A DNA stretch of 64,000 nucleotides. It comes from Haliotis asinina. Taxonomy: Eukaryota > Mollusca > Gastropoda > Lepetellida > Haliotidae. This document shows positions 21,641-34,700 of this stretch, piece after piece. Every line of letters starts with the position of its first letter. Within the stretch, counting starts at the first letter, position 1. The position numbers and the translations under genes were made by a program. Below the pieces are notes generated by a model. The model was given only the letters and a program-made list of their open reading frames with translations, was not told where the DNA came from and searched no databases. Where the stretch lies: assembly GCF_037392515.1 (NCBI RefSeq), contig NC_090283.1, forward strand, positions 24,492,249 to 24,556,248, written 5' to 3'.

Positions 21641-22496
21641 CAGTCTTCAGCTCAGGGTGATACACAATTTCATGATGTGCGTACATTTCATGTAGGATGT
21701 GTTTTAGTGATTGACTACAAACGTGAGAGTAACGTCATGTTTTTTTCCACGTTTCTTTTTCAACCGTTTTGTCGTCGACAACCAGTCCCCAACATGTTAT
21801 GTTTCAGCATGAATTGGTTTGTGTCAAATAGTTTCTTAAAACTCATTTTTTCCCATGTCAAGTTTCCTTTTTATTTTCGAAGTGTGTATATATATTGTAG
21901 GTTAACGTTTATATCGGGTCCTCATATTCATTTCTACAGTTGTGTTAAGCAATCAAACTTCAAACATATAACAAAATTATTACAAGAGAGAACGAGTTTT
22001 GTTTCATGACGATTGGAATGGAAAGTTAAAATAAAAAAAGTCACGATTATTAAACAATCTCAAAATGCCTTAACCAAGTTAAGCACTTGGGATTATTTTC
22101 TATCAGATTACCCTAATCCGTACGCGCATTCTGATTTATTTGTCGTATGTTTGCGCATTCCTCGAGAGGTTGACGAGTCCTTTTGGAGGTTGGTGATGAA
22201 AGTTCAAATAGGTAAACAGAGATGGTCAGGTCAATTCGTGGCGATGTGCATTTATATTGTTGTACCTAGGTATGTTACCAGGCCTCGTATATCATCCAAA
22301 ACCTCCAGCGAAACTGAATATCAGACAAAGAAGTACCACGTGCACATTATTCATTCTTCGGGATCGTGCAGAGGTCAAAGAGCCAGCATTTCTTCCAAAA
22401 ACGCATCATGAATACTGCATGGTTGTCTTGACATGATTTCACATAAAATATTCTTGTTTCTCATCAGTATTTCACAAAATACTGGGTCGGAACTGA
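21641..22496. other. No recognised feature
   Basis: Contains an open frame of 132 codons at 22013-22411 with no recognisable domain, likely chance. Confidence 0.45.
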
Positions 22497-22620
22497 TGAC
22501 GTGCCAACCAAATCAGCGAGCCTGACCACCGGATCCCGTCAATCCACAAGCGTAGTCACCTTTTCTGGCAAGCATGTTTTGCTGAAGATGTACTGTATCC
22601 CCGGATTATCACGGATCCTG
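22497..22620 (-). mobile_element. SINE-A head fragment
   Basis: CCAACCAAATCAGCGAGCCT and GACCACCGGATCCCGTC mark the head half of SINE-A; tail half missing. Confidence 0.7.
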
Positions 22621-22773
22621 GCGGTAATGAGAACCAAAAACATTTTAAGGTATGGTCCATTCAAGAACGCAGACAAGAATCCATGGCATGTAAGGTAAGG
22701 AGCCTTTGACCTTTGTCCATTGCACAGCTGATGAATCACGAATGTTACATTCCCCTGGTTACTACTGTTGACA

Positions 22774-22990
22774 TGAGTGATTTAATTTTACGCCGCACGC
22801 AGTAATATTGCAGCTATATGGCGGCGGTGTGCAATATGATCTGGACCAGACAATCCACTGATCCGAACACAACTGGCATACAATGACATGTGCCTACCAC
22901 GTCAACAAGCCTGACCACCCAATCCCATTCGTCGCTTTTGCAGCAAGCATGGATTGCTGAAAACCAATTCTAACCCAGATCTTTACGGGT
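22774..22990 (-). mobile_element. SINE-A copy
   Basis: GAGTGATTTAATTTTACGCC to CAGATCTTTACGGGT; near complete but worn. Confidence 0.8.
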
Positions 22991-23139
22991 ATCTTGACAT
23001 TCAGAAATCTCACTTCAGCCCCAACACTAATATAGTTGCTAACATATAGACTAACAAAGTGCAAAGTAAAGCGGCAAGGATAGTCAGCATATCTCCCTCA
23101 AGAATGCACATAACACCTGTCTAAAGGCGTTGCATTGGC

Positions 23140-23325
23140 TCTGAGTACCAGTGAAAGTGACTTCCGTGAAAGAAAATGTCCTTTGGTTACAAGTCCATAA
23201 GTGATGCAGCTGCCACTAAATGGACCTCACTGCCACAATTTATCAAAGACGTCCAATCATTGGAACAATGTATATGTAAGTGTCTCTTAAAGGCTCATCC
23301 TTTTCGTCTAAACTATTAAAGTGAC
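23140..23325 (+). mobile_element. LINE C-terminal fragment
   Basis: Reads KWTSLPQFIKDVQSLEQCIC ending LLKAHPFRLNY stop at about 23320. This matches the WNSLP..I...SL..FK..LK motif that ends CR1/L2-type ORF2. Rest of the LINE absent. Confidence 0.6.
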
Positions 23326-23553
23326 CTTGCACTTCCACCATTTTTTCCTCTGCGTTATGAGCACACCCCAGTGTAGTTTAGCGCCACATGAATTGACTAT
23401 AGAGTGCTTCGCCCTTTCGATCGAAATTACCCAGAATGCTTCACCATCGGCCATTTTGGTAGGCACGCTACAAGGAGTTCTTTCACCGCTCTAAACAACA
23501 TTGTTCTCTCACACACCATCCGACTACCGTTGATTATCGTGCAACGACCGACG

Positions 23554-25617
23554 ATGCAGAATTACAAGGAGACACTCGATAAGCAGGTGTATGCAAGGTA
23601 TTTGGAGAAAATAGCGGACATTGGAGATGTGGATCCATATCAGATCGATCAAGGTGAATGGAGCGCGGATCATGCCTTGTTTCTGAATGTGACCTACATT
23701 GATCTCGTCAACTATTTGATATTTCACCCAAGTCCTTATTATTCCATACAAGATTTTCAGAATTAGTGTTTGGAGGCGTATGATCGTTTTGTGTGTGGTT
23801 AGGTGAGGGAAGTGTCTGTGCACGAGTACAATACAGCCCAGAAGTGAAGAAAAATTGTGAAGGCAAGAGTGATGCATTCACAGTCCCTGTCGGAACCAAG
23901 TCTGTACCCCTGGATCAGTTGTGACGATAACAGATTTGTCTCTGCTCACTGCAACTGCAAAGCCGAGACTTGGAGAGAGCTGTTCTCACGTAGCATCTGT
24001 TTTGTTTTATCTAGAAGCTACAGTAAGACTGCGGGAAGTCAGTACAGTCAAACAAGCCCCAGCTTACTGGATGCTTCCAACATCAAGGACATCTGTGGAT
24101 TATGCTGAACTACATGACATAGATTTCACATCATCAAAATCTCTAAAGAAGCAGCTGGATAAAACAATTAGTCAAGCTCAAGAGAGTGGTGTTGGTGCAG
24201 GGATTCAGCATAGGACACCTGTCAGCAGATGGCCAATAAAGTCTCAACGTCAATACTTAACAGTTTCTTTGATTCAATCAAGGATGAGAAGTCGGTCTGT
24301 CTCTCTGTAATAATGTAAACAGGACTTACAGTAAGGTGTACACACCACAAAGCCTGCAGACTCAGTACCCCCTTGTGTTGACAGAACTGTTTCATACAAA
24401 CTGTGTTAATATGTCGAAAGAAGATCTTTAACACCACTGCAGAAACATTTTAACAGAAGTAACTGTGTCTGAGGAAGAAGCAATGAATGTACAATCTGCA
24501 ACCAAAGATCAGGCGCATTCTAAACTGTGGTATCGTTTTCGTGCAGGTCGCATAACAGCTTCACGAATGAAAGCAGCCTGTTCGACTCCCTGTGAAGACC
24601 CTTCATTATGTCTTCTGAGATCAATTTGTTATCCTACGGAAACAAAGTTTACTAATGCTGCGACACTGTGGGGATGTGATCACGAGGAGACAGCTCGTGA
24701 AGAATATAACAAAGTTGTCGCCTTGGAGCATCAGAATTTTAGATCCGACACTAGTGGTCTTCATCTTCATCCCAAGTATCAATACCTGGGGGCGTCGCCA
24801 GATGGGCTTGTTGAATGTGATTGCTGCGGCGCAGGGTGTTTGGAGATTAAGTGTTCCTTCTGCATGAAAGATGAAAAAGTCAGAGCTGGGAAAGGTTCAT
24901 GCCTGGAAAAGACAATCACTGGACTAAAACTAAAGCGGAACCATCCGTACTATTTTCAACTTCACGTGCAAATTTATATTTGTGATGTGGACTATTGCGA
25001 TTTCGTAATGTGGACAACAGAGGACATCTTTGTTCAGAGGATCGAACCCAATCCTAAACTGTGGAAGAACGTTGTTGAGAAGTCAGAAAGGTTGTTTGCT
25101 ACAGTAGTCTTAGCAGAACTTGTTGGAAAATACTACAGTGCAGAAGCCAACAACTCTACCTCAAGCACACTCCAGACAGCTGTTGCATCAAGAAAGAAAG
25201 CCCCAAAGAAGACAATCCTGCAGGAAATTTCACTGAACACCAGACCAAACGCTCCTACACCAAGCACTTCTAGAACACTTCACTAGAACAGTGAAGTCTA
25301 CGTGAAAGAAACGTAAAGCTTCCACTCGCTCCACTCGCTCCAAGAAGACAGTCTCAAAGAAAACAAGTGTCTCTTCATCTCATACCACACAAGACATTCA
25401 ACGCGATACATCAGGAGAAGACCTGCGACTGTACTGTATCTGTGCTGGGGCAAAACAGGGACGGATGATTGCCTGTGACTCAGAAAATTGTTCAAATAAA
25501 CCATTTGAGTGGTTTCACTTCAAATGTATGAAGCTGAGAACTGAACCAAATGGTGATTGGTTCTGTCCTGATTGTCGAGAACAACAATTTTTGACCAATG
25601 TTCACGGGAAGCGCTAA
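23554..25617 (+). pseudogene. SWIM zinc finger, YqaJ-like nuclease and PHD finger gene of the transposon
   Basis: Accessory protein of the transposon; YqaJ domains are lambda-exonuclease-like, so a role in processing DNA ends during transposition is plausible but unproven. Order: N-terminal domain (YARYLEKIADIGDVDPYQID) at 23554-23760, SWIM finger (CNC...CSHVASVLFYLEA) at 23950-24030, YqaJ fold at 24520-25140 with GRITASRM, WGCDHEETAREEY, LGASPDG, CLEIKCSF and YYFQLHVQIY (the D, E, K catalytic set is present), and a C-terminal PHD finger at 25430-25600 (CICAGAK...CDSENC...WFHFKC...WFCPDC). Stops at 23764, 23800 and 23845, a one-base shift near 23970, further breaks near 24200-24460, and a stop at 25284-25286 before the PHD. 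ATG 23554 chosen for homology. Confidence 0.85.
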
Positions 25618-26076
25618 TGAATGTTGACTTTGTATCAGGGCAAGCAATATACAGATTAGTCTGTACACTGCTTTGTTCATAGAGAGTGACACTGAATGGC
25701 AAATGAAGAAAACATATGAAACTGAAAAGAAAAACAACAAAAAACAAAAATATCAGAACAATTAAAACATGTCTGCAGTTTTCTCAGTCTTTATTGATGA
25801 GAAATCCAAGCTGCACTGATGAGCTTTGGGGAGGCGAAACATGTTTACTGCATAAGGGAATTATTATGATCTTAAAATAGGGGTGACTACTGAGCCAATG
25901 ATGGGAAACAACAGCTGTAACTAAACTATTGAAACAGCCTTTTTCTCCTTGATTTGTCTCGAAGAGATTTCCCATAGTTTACATGCAATACAAAAAACTG
26001 AAGTAGTTCGATATATCATTACACCCCAATCCTGAAAGAACAAAGCTCATTAATGTATTATTTCATTCGTTGGTAA

Positions 26077-27964
26077 TCAGTCAAATGGTACAACAGATGG
26101 ACAAAAATTAGTTAGTGAACAACACACTGTGACGCCCTTGTCCAGTGTGACACATTCTTCTTCCGGTTTAGAAATTAGATAGTCAACTGGAATGGTGACA
26201 CCAAGGATCATGAACTTTTGCCTGACTGTCCTAATAACTCTTTCAACATGTAAGCAAACATTGGCTATTTTCCTTGTTCCTTCTACATCAGGTCCACTCA
26301 TTTGCTGTTTTCCCTTCATGAATGCAGGATATTTCACTTCAGCACCAACAAGTGCAACTAATTCTGTAATATCAAACCCTCTGTCAGCTGGAAAAATGTC
26401 ACCATGGCTGAGATAGACAAGAAAGTTTGAGTGGGCAGTTAAAAACGTGTCACTAGTTCTTCCACCCCACCCTTTGGAAATATAACTCACAGACCCTTGG
26501 GGGTAATTCCAATCAAGTATTATGGTGCTTGTAGCTGGACCAAGTTTGTGCTGTTGCTGTCACATTTGAGGGGTGATCAATAAAAAATTCAAAACAGTCA
26601 ATAATGCAAGTAACCTGCTTTCCAAAGTATTTTTGAAAAACCATCGGCATTGTCTCATAAAGTTCATCCCTGTCTGGCCAACGTACAAGAGTTCCCATGA
26701 TATCATGCATCAAGTTAATTGTATCTAAGAAAACCTTCGACACTGTGGTTCGTGAAACACCAAAACGATAGCTCAGATCTGTAATTAAGTCGCAGTCTCA
26801 TGAGTGTCAGAATTATTTTCTGGCATTTGTTCAGTGAGCATTTTCTATTTTCATGCATATCAGGTGCTAGAAGGTTAAACACTGCCATCAGAAGTGTAAA
26901 AGTTGGTAGACCTATGTAATATTTCACTTTATCATTGTCATTTTCAAAATCCTCAGGTAAATTAGCTTTCATTTTATGTACAATATTCTGCAAACACTTG
27001 TTCTGCTCTTGCAAGCTTGCATTCTCCATTTCCAACTCAGAAATTCTTTCATTTGCAATTTGAAGCTTCTCTGCATCTGTTAACTCAGTCTCGGTTGCTT
27101 CTGTGCTGTCAACATTAACTTCATCTACACATGGAGGTACAGAAATCGAGGCGCTTACTTCCAACAGAGACATTGCAGTTTCATTCCTCTTAATTGTCTG
27201 TTTTCGGTTTTGTAACCCCTCATGACGGATCGCTGACTTGGTTGGAGATTTCGCATCATATCCCCGATTCTTGTTTGGAACCCGGTCTGGATCTGTTTCA
27301 TCATACTTGTTTCGTGCACCTGAAATATCATAAACACTAGCTTGTACCTACATTATTTTATTGCAGTGATAAAATTCAAAATCTTAAATAATGTCACCAA
27401 ATCAGCTTGACCATCTATCACAGCTTGAAAACAGTCACTCAAATTGTTGAGATTATAATTGTTAGATTATGGACCTTTTACCTATTTCCATGTGATACCT
27501 TATTTGAAAAAAATAAATAAATAAAAATATCACATTGTGTTTCTTGACGTATGACATTATGACAAGTTCACAAGTAACTCGGATCTAGATAGCACACCAA
27601 AACGTCACTTTATCAGAGATAAAACATAGTCAAAATTCTTTGGTAGGACAAACTCAAAGAAACAAGTTATATAAGGTATACTACAACAAGTAATTGAGGT
27701 ATCAATTTATATGTAGACATACAGTATGACGTGTATATAACAATTACCTGATATGAAATGATCAGAGCATACACGAAGTTTGTTGCATGTTTTTTCATCA
27801 ACATCTGCCCGGTTGATAGCTGCGAGCCAAAGACGTCTACAACGTTTGCTTTTCCTTTCTGATGCTTCCCCTTGACCTTTGATGACAATTGGGATACGAT
27901 AAAAGCTAACCTTATCGCGTCCCCACCGGTTGTGACACTTGACAACAGCACAGGTAGTCGGCAT
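26077..27964 (-). pseudogene. THAP-domain DDE transposase of the transposon
   Basis: Cut-and-paste transposase. Exon 1 (27964-27748) encodes a THAP zinc finger, MPTTCAVVKCHNRWG...VCSDHFISG, with the C2CH set. A 428-base intron (GTAATT donor, TTTCAG acceptor) joins in frame at 27319 to ARNKYDETDPDRVPNKNRG, the usual THAP continuation. Exon 2 has a coiled coil (ERISELEMENASLQEQNKCL), then the DDE_Tnp_4 core: first Asp in TCIIDCFEFF, second in FPADRGFDITE, Glu in HVERVIRTVRQKF. Frame breaks near 26790 and at 26490-26510 (after KHHNT, before the expected IGITPQG). Stop at 26077. Confidence 0.85.
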
Positions 27965-28162
27965 ATTTGCATAACAATCGGACGACTGAGCCGAGACCCT
28001 TTTGTTGACTAAGGTCGCGCCTACCCAAATGGCAACTGGGAGTGCATTGTGGGTAATCGGGAAAAGGCCGGAGCCCTCTATATAGTACCACAGGTGTAGC
28101 TGCTTTGGATTTGGAAATGGGTCAGTACCATACGCAATGCCGTCACCTTGGGTAAGTATTTT

Positions 28163-28320
28163 CGGGTTTTAGGTCGAGTTTAGCAATATTCCAGCACCGT
28201 CATGGCAGGGACATCAGAAATGGGCCTCATATATCGCACCCATTTGGCGAATCTAACCTTGGTATTAACCACAAGCTTAAGACATCGCCCTCATCACCAC
28301 CTTAGTGCCCCACCCCCAGC
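28163..28320 (-). mobile_element. SINE-B copy
   Basis: GAGTTTAGCAATATTCCAGC, then CAGAAATGGGCCTCATA and CACCACCTTAGTGCCCCACC, the complement of tail, core and tRNA-like head; B box worn. Confidence 0.75.
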
Positions 28321-28479
28321 CCAGATTAATCCAAATATATGATATAACTGAAACGGTGTCGTACCGGAAATACTAAAACATATATTTCGGATTTCCCTGA
28401 AGAGCTCTTTTTCCAGGTGTCGGGAGTAGCGCCATGGCTATACAATTACACAGTGACACTCATTAGTTCCTCCTGAAAA

Positions 28480-28790
28480 TGATGTTGTAAATCCAGCTGG
28501 GGTCCATGCAGGCAGCAAAAGTTCTGTAAGCCCCCATGACCCCTAGTATGGTGATCTACCTTCAGTTGCCGGGGACCATTTGCCCGTTATATATTGTATT
28601 ATTCTCTATAGTGATATCTTCTTACAATAACATAATAGTGCTAACCTACTATCTGTGACACTCTGGTAGTTTTATTGCCCTTCGATGACAGCTTTTAATC
28701 TTCAAAGTCTATTCATCTTTAATTGTTCTAGTGACGATATGGATGAAAAATTGCCTATGTAACACTAGATATTAACTCACTCACACACTA
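28480..28790 (+). mobile_element. Nimb-type LINE 3' UTR, 5'-truncated copy
   Basis: Matches 56790-57085: GGTCCATGCAGGCAGCAAAA, TATGGTGATCTACCTTCAGT, GTGACGATATGGATG and AACTCACTCACACAC tail. Its tail overlaps the stop codon of the glycosyltransferase gene on the other strand. Confidence 0.9.
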
Positions 28791-31700
28791 TTTCCTATAC
28801 ATTGCCACGTTGTGTTTACAAGATTTCTAAGCTCTGATGAAAACCTCATAATCGACTTATCTTCCTTGGAATATGTTTCTCCGTCTAGAAGACGATAGTG
28901 GTGCAACACGCCGTCAGACACATCTAGCAGTTTATAGACAAATCCTGGTCTGTGACGTGGACCATGAACTTCTAATATATCAATTGTGTCAGGAATGACG
29001 ATATATTTGGACCGTTCATAATATGGAAAGTATCTTCCATGAAAGAAATGAGAAAGCAATTTAATATATCCATGTTTCATAGTTGACTTAACATGGCCCC
29101 TGGATTTTGCAAAGAATGAATTTCGAAATACAAAAGAACCTATTTTTGATTCTGTAGAGAATGAGTTTCCGAACACAAAAGAGTATTTGCTGGTGTCTGT
29201 GTGTTCCAATCTTTCAAGGAGGGTCAGCCAGTTTGAATCTGTGTAAGGCACCATGACCTCGTCCATGTCTTGGAACACAATGTACCTGGAAGTGTAGCGG
29301 TTGCGATAGAAACAGTCATGCATGGTCACTATCTGACCAAAATAGTGGATGCCCTTATTCACAACGTTTGGCACACGGGCTGGGATGACCTCCAAATGTC
29401 CACACCGCACGAAATGGTCAACTGCAGGTCTCATGTTGGCAGAGATCGAGTGATTGTACCAGAAGGCTTTATCAGCGCCAAGAATTCTGTTCATGGCCAT
29501 GGACTGCACAAACTCGTCACTGTTGGAATAGCTTGAGTGCCCTGCGGGGTAACATACAGTGACGTTGCGGTATTCTTTGGTTGGGTGCTGTACAGGAACT
29601 GTCTTGGCTTCAGCTGTTGGTGTTGATGGCAGAAGGCGGAGAAAGGACGGAGTCAGGTGGGCATGGGTCAAGGGACAGTGGACAGCCAGTTCAGTGTACC
29701 TGAATAAAATAAATAAGAAGTGTGGTTTAGTTTAACTGATGATAACTTCATGTCTAATCAATTAGAGAGTTTGGACCAAATAAGTAAGTAAATAAATGCA
29801 ATTTAAGAAATGCACGATGTACATGGTTTTTTTTGGAAACATTCTGATATGATCCGGTACATTTTTGCTTTCTTGAATTTTAGCAAATAGTCTTATTAGA
29901 ACTACAGTAAGCTGCAAAGTGCATTTCACATAGACCCAGACATATTCAATTTCAATGGGAAACATTCCACGGTTTAAGATTGTAAATCTTGGAACGGCCA
30001 CCGGACGGGCGGACGGACGGACGGACTCGCGGACGGACACGGTGATCGCTGTTTCCACGAGGAGAAATAGGTGTTTTGCATCACCTGTTGTACTTTATGT
30101 TGTTTGATCATTCAAATGTATCAGCAACTATTATTATAAGATTATTATAGGATATGTATATAGCGCACATATCCATGCAACTACTGCTTGCTCAAGGCGC
30201 TGGTATTTGTTACCCTCCATTACCCTCATTGGATGTCAGTCTCAAACAGCAGAATTATCAATCTCAACTCCCTGGGTACTATACAACTCTTTCAGTCCCT
30301 AGGCACAACGAGTTAATGTGGCTTTCCCATCCTTACGAGGTACCCATTCACACTTGAGTGCACTGGGACACATATTCACAGCACTTTGTTCAAGTTTACT
30401 GCATGTTGCTGTACCCGCAACTAGGTGCTTGCGTGTATTTGTGTGGCCACCATCTGGTCACATACTAGATTCGTGGGTTCTTTTAAGTGTACAGGGTTTT
30501 GTACTGTAGACTAGAGGTTGTCACAACACGAAAGAGTCACAATGTTGACTCCAAGGCTTATACACTCGGTCACAGGTGGACTCGATCCCGCCACCTCAAG
30601 CTCGGGGTCACTCGCCTGGCGCCTGGCCCCTTTGCCATAAATATATAATTACATTTCTGTAAAAAATGGACCTCGTCTTCAGCTACACTATTCTCACAAT
30701 ATTTACTCAGCCGTTGTTCAAGAAGGGTTTGGGGCGTGAAAAATGGCCAAGCTCCATCTCCAGAGATAACGTTCCCCATGGCAGTTTGCAGCCTATTGAA
30801 AATACAGTGGGCATATGTTGATACCGATAAGGATGGCATGAACACCATGAACGTTGTAGTTTGTTGCTGTTACAACACCCGGTATCATCCCATAATTACC
30901 AGTTAGAGTAATCAATATAAAACAACTTCTCTCTTATGAACTTGAAATCCATTGGTGAAATATGCAGCATATCAACAAGATGTAAATCAAAATATTAATT
31001 ATTGTAGAACTTTGTTATTCCATAACTTACCGAAGGACAATGTACAGTTATGAATATTGCTAGCGCTTATAATGTAATCGGGCCCAGAAAATCGTAGACG
31101 TTCCCAATAAAGGACTGATTCAGTACGATGCTTTGTGAGGTTAGAAGACAAACCCATCTCACCAGCAGCTAAGTTCGGGGTATTGCCACCTACACCCAAA
31201 TAGAAACGACATGGCCTATTTTAGATAGCACAAATACCATTGAATACAAAATTACAAAGGACACATTTAAAATGCCCATTTTAAACTAAACTTTGCTTCA
31301 TTATAAAAGACAGCTGACTTACTATCTCCTACGTAGGAGTTAGGACTCTCCTGTTGGAGATGCTCGATATGTGTTAATATACATTAATCTGAAATTCCCC
31401 CAGACACGAAAACCATTTCCTTTTTGACTGTTTCAGTCACTGTTTTAGAGTTTACACCCATGTGCTTCATTTACGTTTAGAGTCTACAGTTATGTGTTAT
31501 ATTTAAGAGATAAACATCATGTGTTGGCCAATTTCCGGGTGTTATTGAGTATTTGAAGCACGGGAATGTATTTGGAACCGACGGCGTCAGCCGGAGGTTT
31601 CAAATGAAATATTCCCGTGTCAGCCTGAGGTTTCAAATGAAATATTCCCGTGCTTCAAATACTCAATAAGACCCGGAAATTGGCCAACACATGATGTTTA

Positions 31701-34700
31701 TCGACATTGTAAACACAAAAGTAAACCAAAGGGGTTTTAGTGTCTGCACTCGTTTATATCGAATACGGACACAGCAGTGAAGTGTCATCAGCTGGCCGTT
31801 TCAGCTGGTTCCCATGGTAGTAGCTGGAGTTGCTCATTTGTGACGTCGTTCTAACTTTACGTCACAATATGATTTGAATGACGTCACCACTGTTGATAAC
31901 ACAACAAAACAATTGTTTACGTGTCAATACGCGGGGAATAGTCTTTCAGTTTCCGGGAATCTAACACCATTTAATCATGTTTTTCAACCAATCAGATTAC
32001 AGAACACAGTAACTTTTGGTTTACAATTACCATTGGAGTATACTATCATATCTTTCATTTACTCCAAGAGTCTACGGTTTCCTTCACCATTAGGCGCTTG
32101 TGTTCAACTATACTACCCGTCAAACGTTTAGGCCTACTAGTGTAACTGTAGCCGCATACTTCAGTCGATTGTTCTAAACTAGATTTTGCAAAATATCCCA
32201 TACTGTTTAAAGGTACTGTTTACACATGAACTGATGTATAATAAAACAAATTCTTAACGTTGACAAGATTATTGCCATGCGTACAACAAATGATCAAACT
32301 CGGTGATAAATGGCAAATTCTTATCAAAACTTTACACCAAAACGCAGCAGCACATATGCACGATATTTGCACATGCTTTTCAGCAATTTGATGAATCATC
32401 CTCGTTCAATTAATCTGCATAAGGTTTGCAGTTGTTTCCCCCCAAGATGGTGGAGACATTCATCGTCTTTGTATCCATGTATACAGATATAACATCTAGT
32501 GGGTGCTTTAAGTGAGTCAAGACGTATGTAGTATACATGTTGCATATTATTTTCATGAGTTCGACCGACTATTGCACTTTACTGCCTCGCGTTCAGTTTG
32601 CCCTATTGTTTCCCGTTGCAGTTAGTTCACTGTTACATGTTGCACTTCGTTACATTTGTCTATTATGCGAAGTATGGTTCAGAGGTCGTTGCACATTAGT
32701 CATAATCTGCGTGCAGAAACATGTCTATCGGTGTCAATCTGTGCGTACTTATATCCTTATACTTATACAAAAAAACAACAATGACAATTTACGCGGCATT
32801 CAACACTTTAGCACCCAAGTCAAGTCAATTTGTAAACAATTACAAAAGAAACCGCAAACGAGCGCTATGTCTGATCCAACCTAGCCTCATATGACGACAA
32901 GCAAAATTTTCGAAAGACGTGTTATAACGAAGATTTGATATCAGAAACTTTTCCCTCCCGCCTGTCTGTGTGTGTGCGTGCGCGTGCGCGTGCGCGTGCG
33001 CGTGCGCAAGCGCGTGCGCAAGTGCGTGTGTGTATCTGTGTATCTGCACTCCCACAAACAGACAATAACACTGTGTAGTAACACTGCGTTAGTGTCATAA
33101 ATATGCATTAACGTGCATTATCTAACGTCCTGCATAACCAAACATTTCTCAACTTAATAACCACACATCATAATCCGGACCTTTAAAAGATTATACTAAG
33201 TCCTACGTAGCAGATAGTAAGTCCTACGTGGGAGATACTAAGTCCTACGTACGAGATAGTATGTCCTACGTAGCAGATAGTAAGTCCTACGTGGGAGATA
33301 CTAAGTCCTACATACGAGATAGTATGTCCTACGTAGGAGATAGTAAGTCCTACGTGGGAGATACTAAGTCCTACGTACGAGATAGTATGTCCTACGTAGC
33401 AGATAGTAAGTCCTACGTGGGAGATACTAAGTCCTACATACGAGATAGTATGTCCTACGTAGGAGATAGTAAGTCCTACGTGGGAGATACTAAGTCCTAC
33501 ATACGAGATAGTATGTCCTACGTAGGAGATAGTAAGTCCTACGTGGGAGATACTAAGTCCTACGTACGAGATAGTATGTCCTACGTAGCAGATAGTAAGT
33601 CCTACGTGGGAGATACTAAGTCCTACGTACGAGATAGTATGTCCTACGTAGGAGATAGTAAGTCCTTTGTAGGAAATAGTGACACCAAAAACAATTTTTT
33701 CTCCGTGGCTCTACTACGCTTCCGTATTTTTGGGGACTATGGGTAATAAGGACCACAATACGTTTGCTTCCATATGAACCCTTTCTGGATTTGCACCATC
33801 CCTTCATTCACTGGCAAGTATGCTGTTATTTAGCAATTGTTTGAAGGAGCAAATATTCCTCGTTTAAAAAGTTTGGAAAAGATCATTTTACTCTTAATCA
33901 GAATGTGTGTGGGAAACTCACAGTCCCCCCGGGACATGACAGTCCACACATAAAACAGACACAGTTGCTATGGAAACTATTTTATCTCATGAATATCACT
34001 GCAAGGGACGGGGATTTCCGAAATCACTTATTATTGTAACCCTTTCGGGATACATAAACGAACACCAATGCACCCTCGAGCCAGATAGCTAACAGACGTG
34101 TGATACTACCATTATATCTTGGAATCAAACATATTCACCTTTAAAACATGCCCTGAGGTGTTTTTATACGACATTGAATTTTATGATCTGAAGAATAACT
34201 GAGAAGAATGTTTTGTTGATATAGCGATAATAAATTATCTTAAATTATTAGAATTCATTCTTTCATTGTATTTCAAATATATTTGAGTTGTAAGTAGTGA
34301 AAACTACAAGTTTCCTACGCTAATTGTTACTAGCAACTGTATTTACAGTTATTGATTGTCACTTCTTCAGAAAGCTGTTGTTTGTTTCTTAAGAGCCTGC
34401 TTTTCTCCTCACGACTGTCTAAGATTTATTTGTATTCCGTAGCGGTATTGAGAAAAGCAACAAACTGCATGTTTACCAGTCAGGTCGATTGTTGGAAATG
34501 TATGTTTAGATAATTAATTATCTTTCCACCGTCTGATTGAATGTTCTCAAAGAATAAACAAAACGTCACACTACTCATCTGCTCACGTCGCATGATCTGA
34601 AAATATACTCTTCAAAAAAGTAGGGGATAATGGACTTTCATTTGGATAGGAAGTGTAAACGTCAACAAACGTTTCAAGGACAGACATCTTATGAACGCAC

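Larger units (their letters stand above)
23401..28079. mobile_element. Two-gene DNA transposon, ISL2EU-like
   Basis: A 4.68-kb unit with diverged terminal inverted repeats of about 70 bases. Left end: AGAGTGCTTCG, then AATTACCCAGAATGC and GCCATTTTGGTAGGC. Right end (reverse complement): AGAGGGCTCCGG, then GATTACCCACAATGC and GCCATTTGGGTAGGC. The ends are flanked by AT (23399-23400 and 28080-28081; TA one base further out fits equally). Inside, a SWIM/YqaJ/PHD gene (+) faces a THAP/DDE gene (-). This pairing is what I recall for the ISL2EU superfamily; that assignment is from memory. Confidence 0.8.

Noticed and set aside
22013-22411. 132-codon open frame
   Set aside because: No recognisable domain, conserved neighbour or splice structure.
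29671-29671. Start of the glycosyltransferase at the open-frame edge in exon 2
   Set aside because: The codon there is TTG and the frame continues to a splice acceptor at 29700; the real start is ATG 38882 in exon 1.
33190-33690. CRISPR-like regular array
   Set aside because: No unique spacers; a plain tandem repeat in animal DNA.
33228-33746. 172-codon open frame with seven-residue repeats
   Set aside because: Follows automatically from a 21-base minisatellite without stops; no start context, splice sites or family match.
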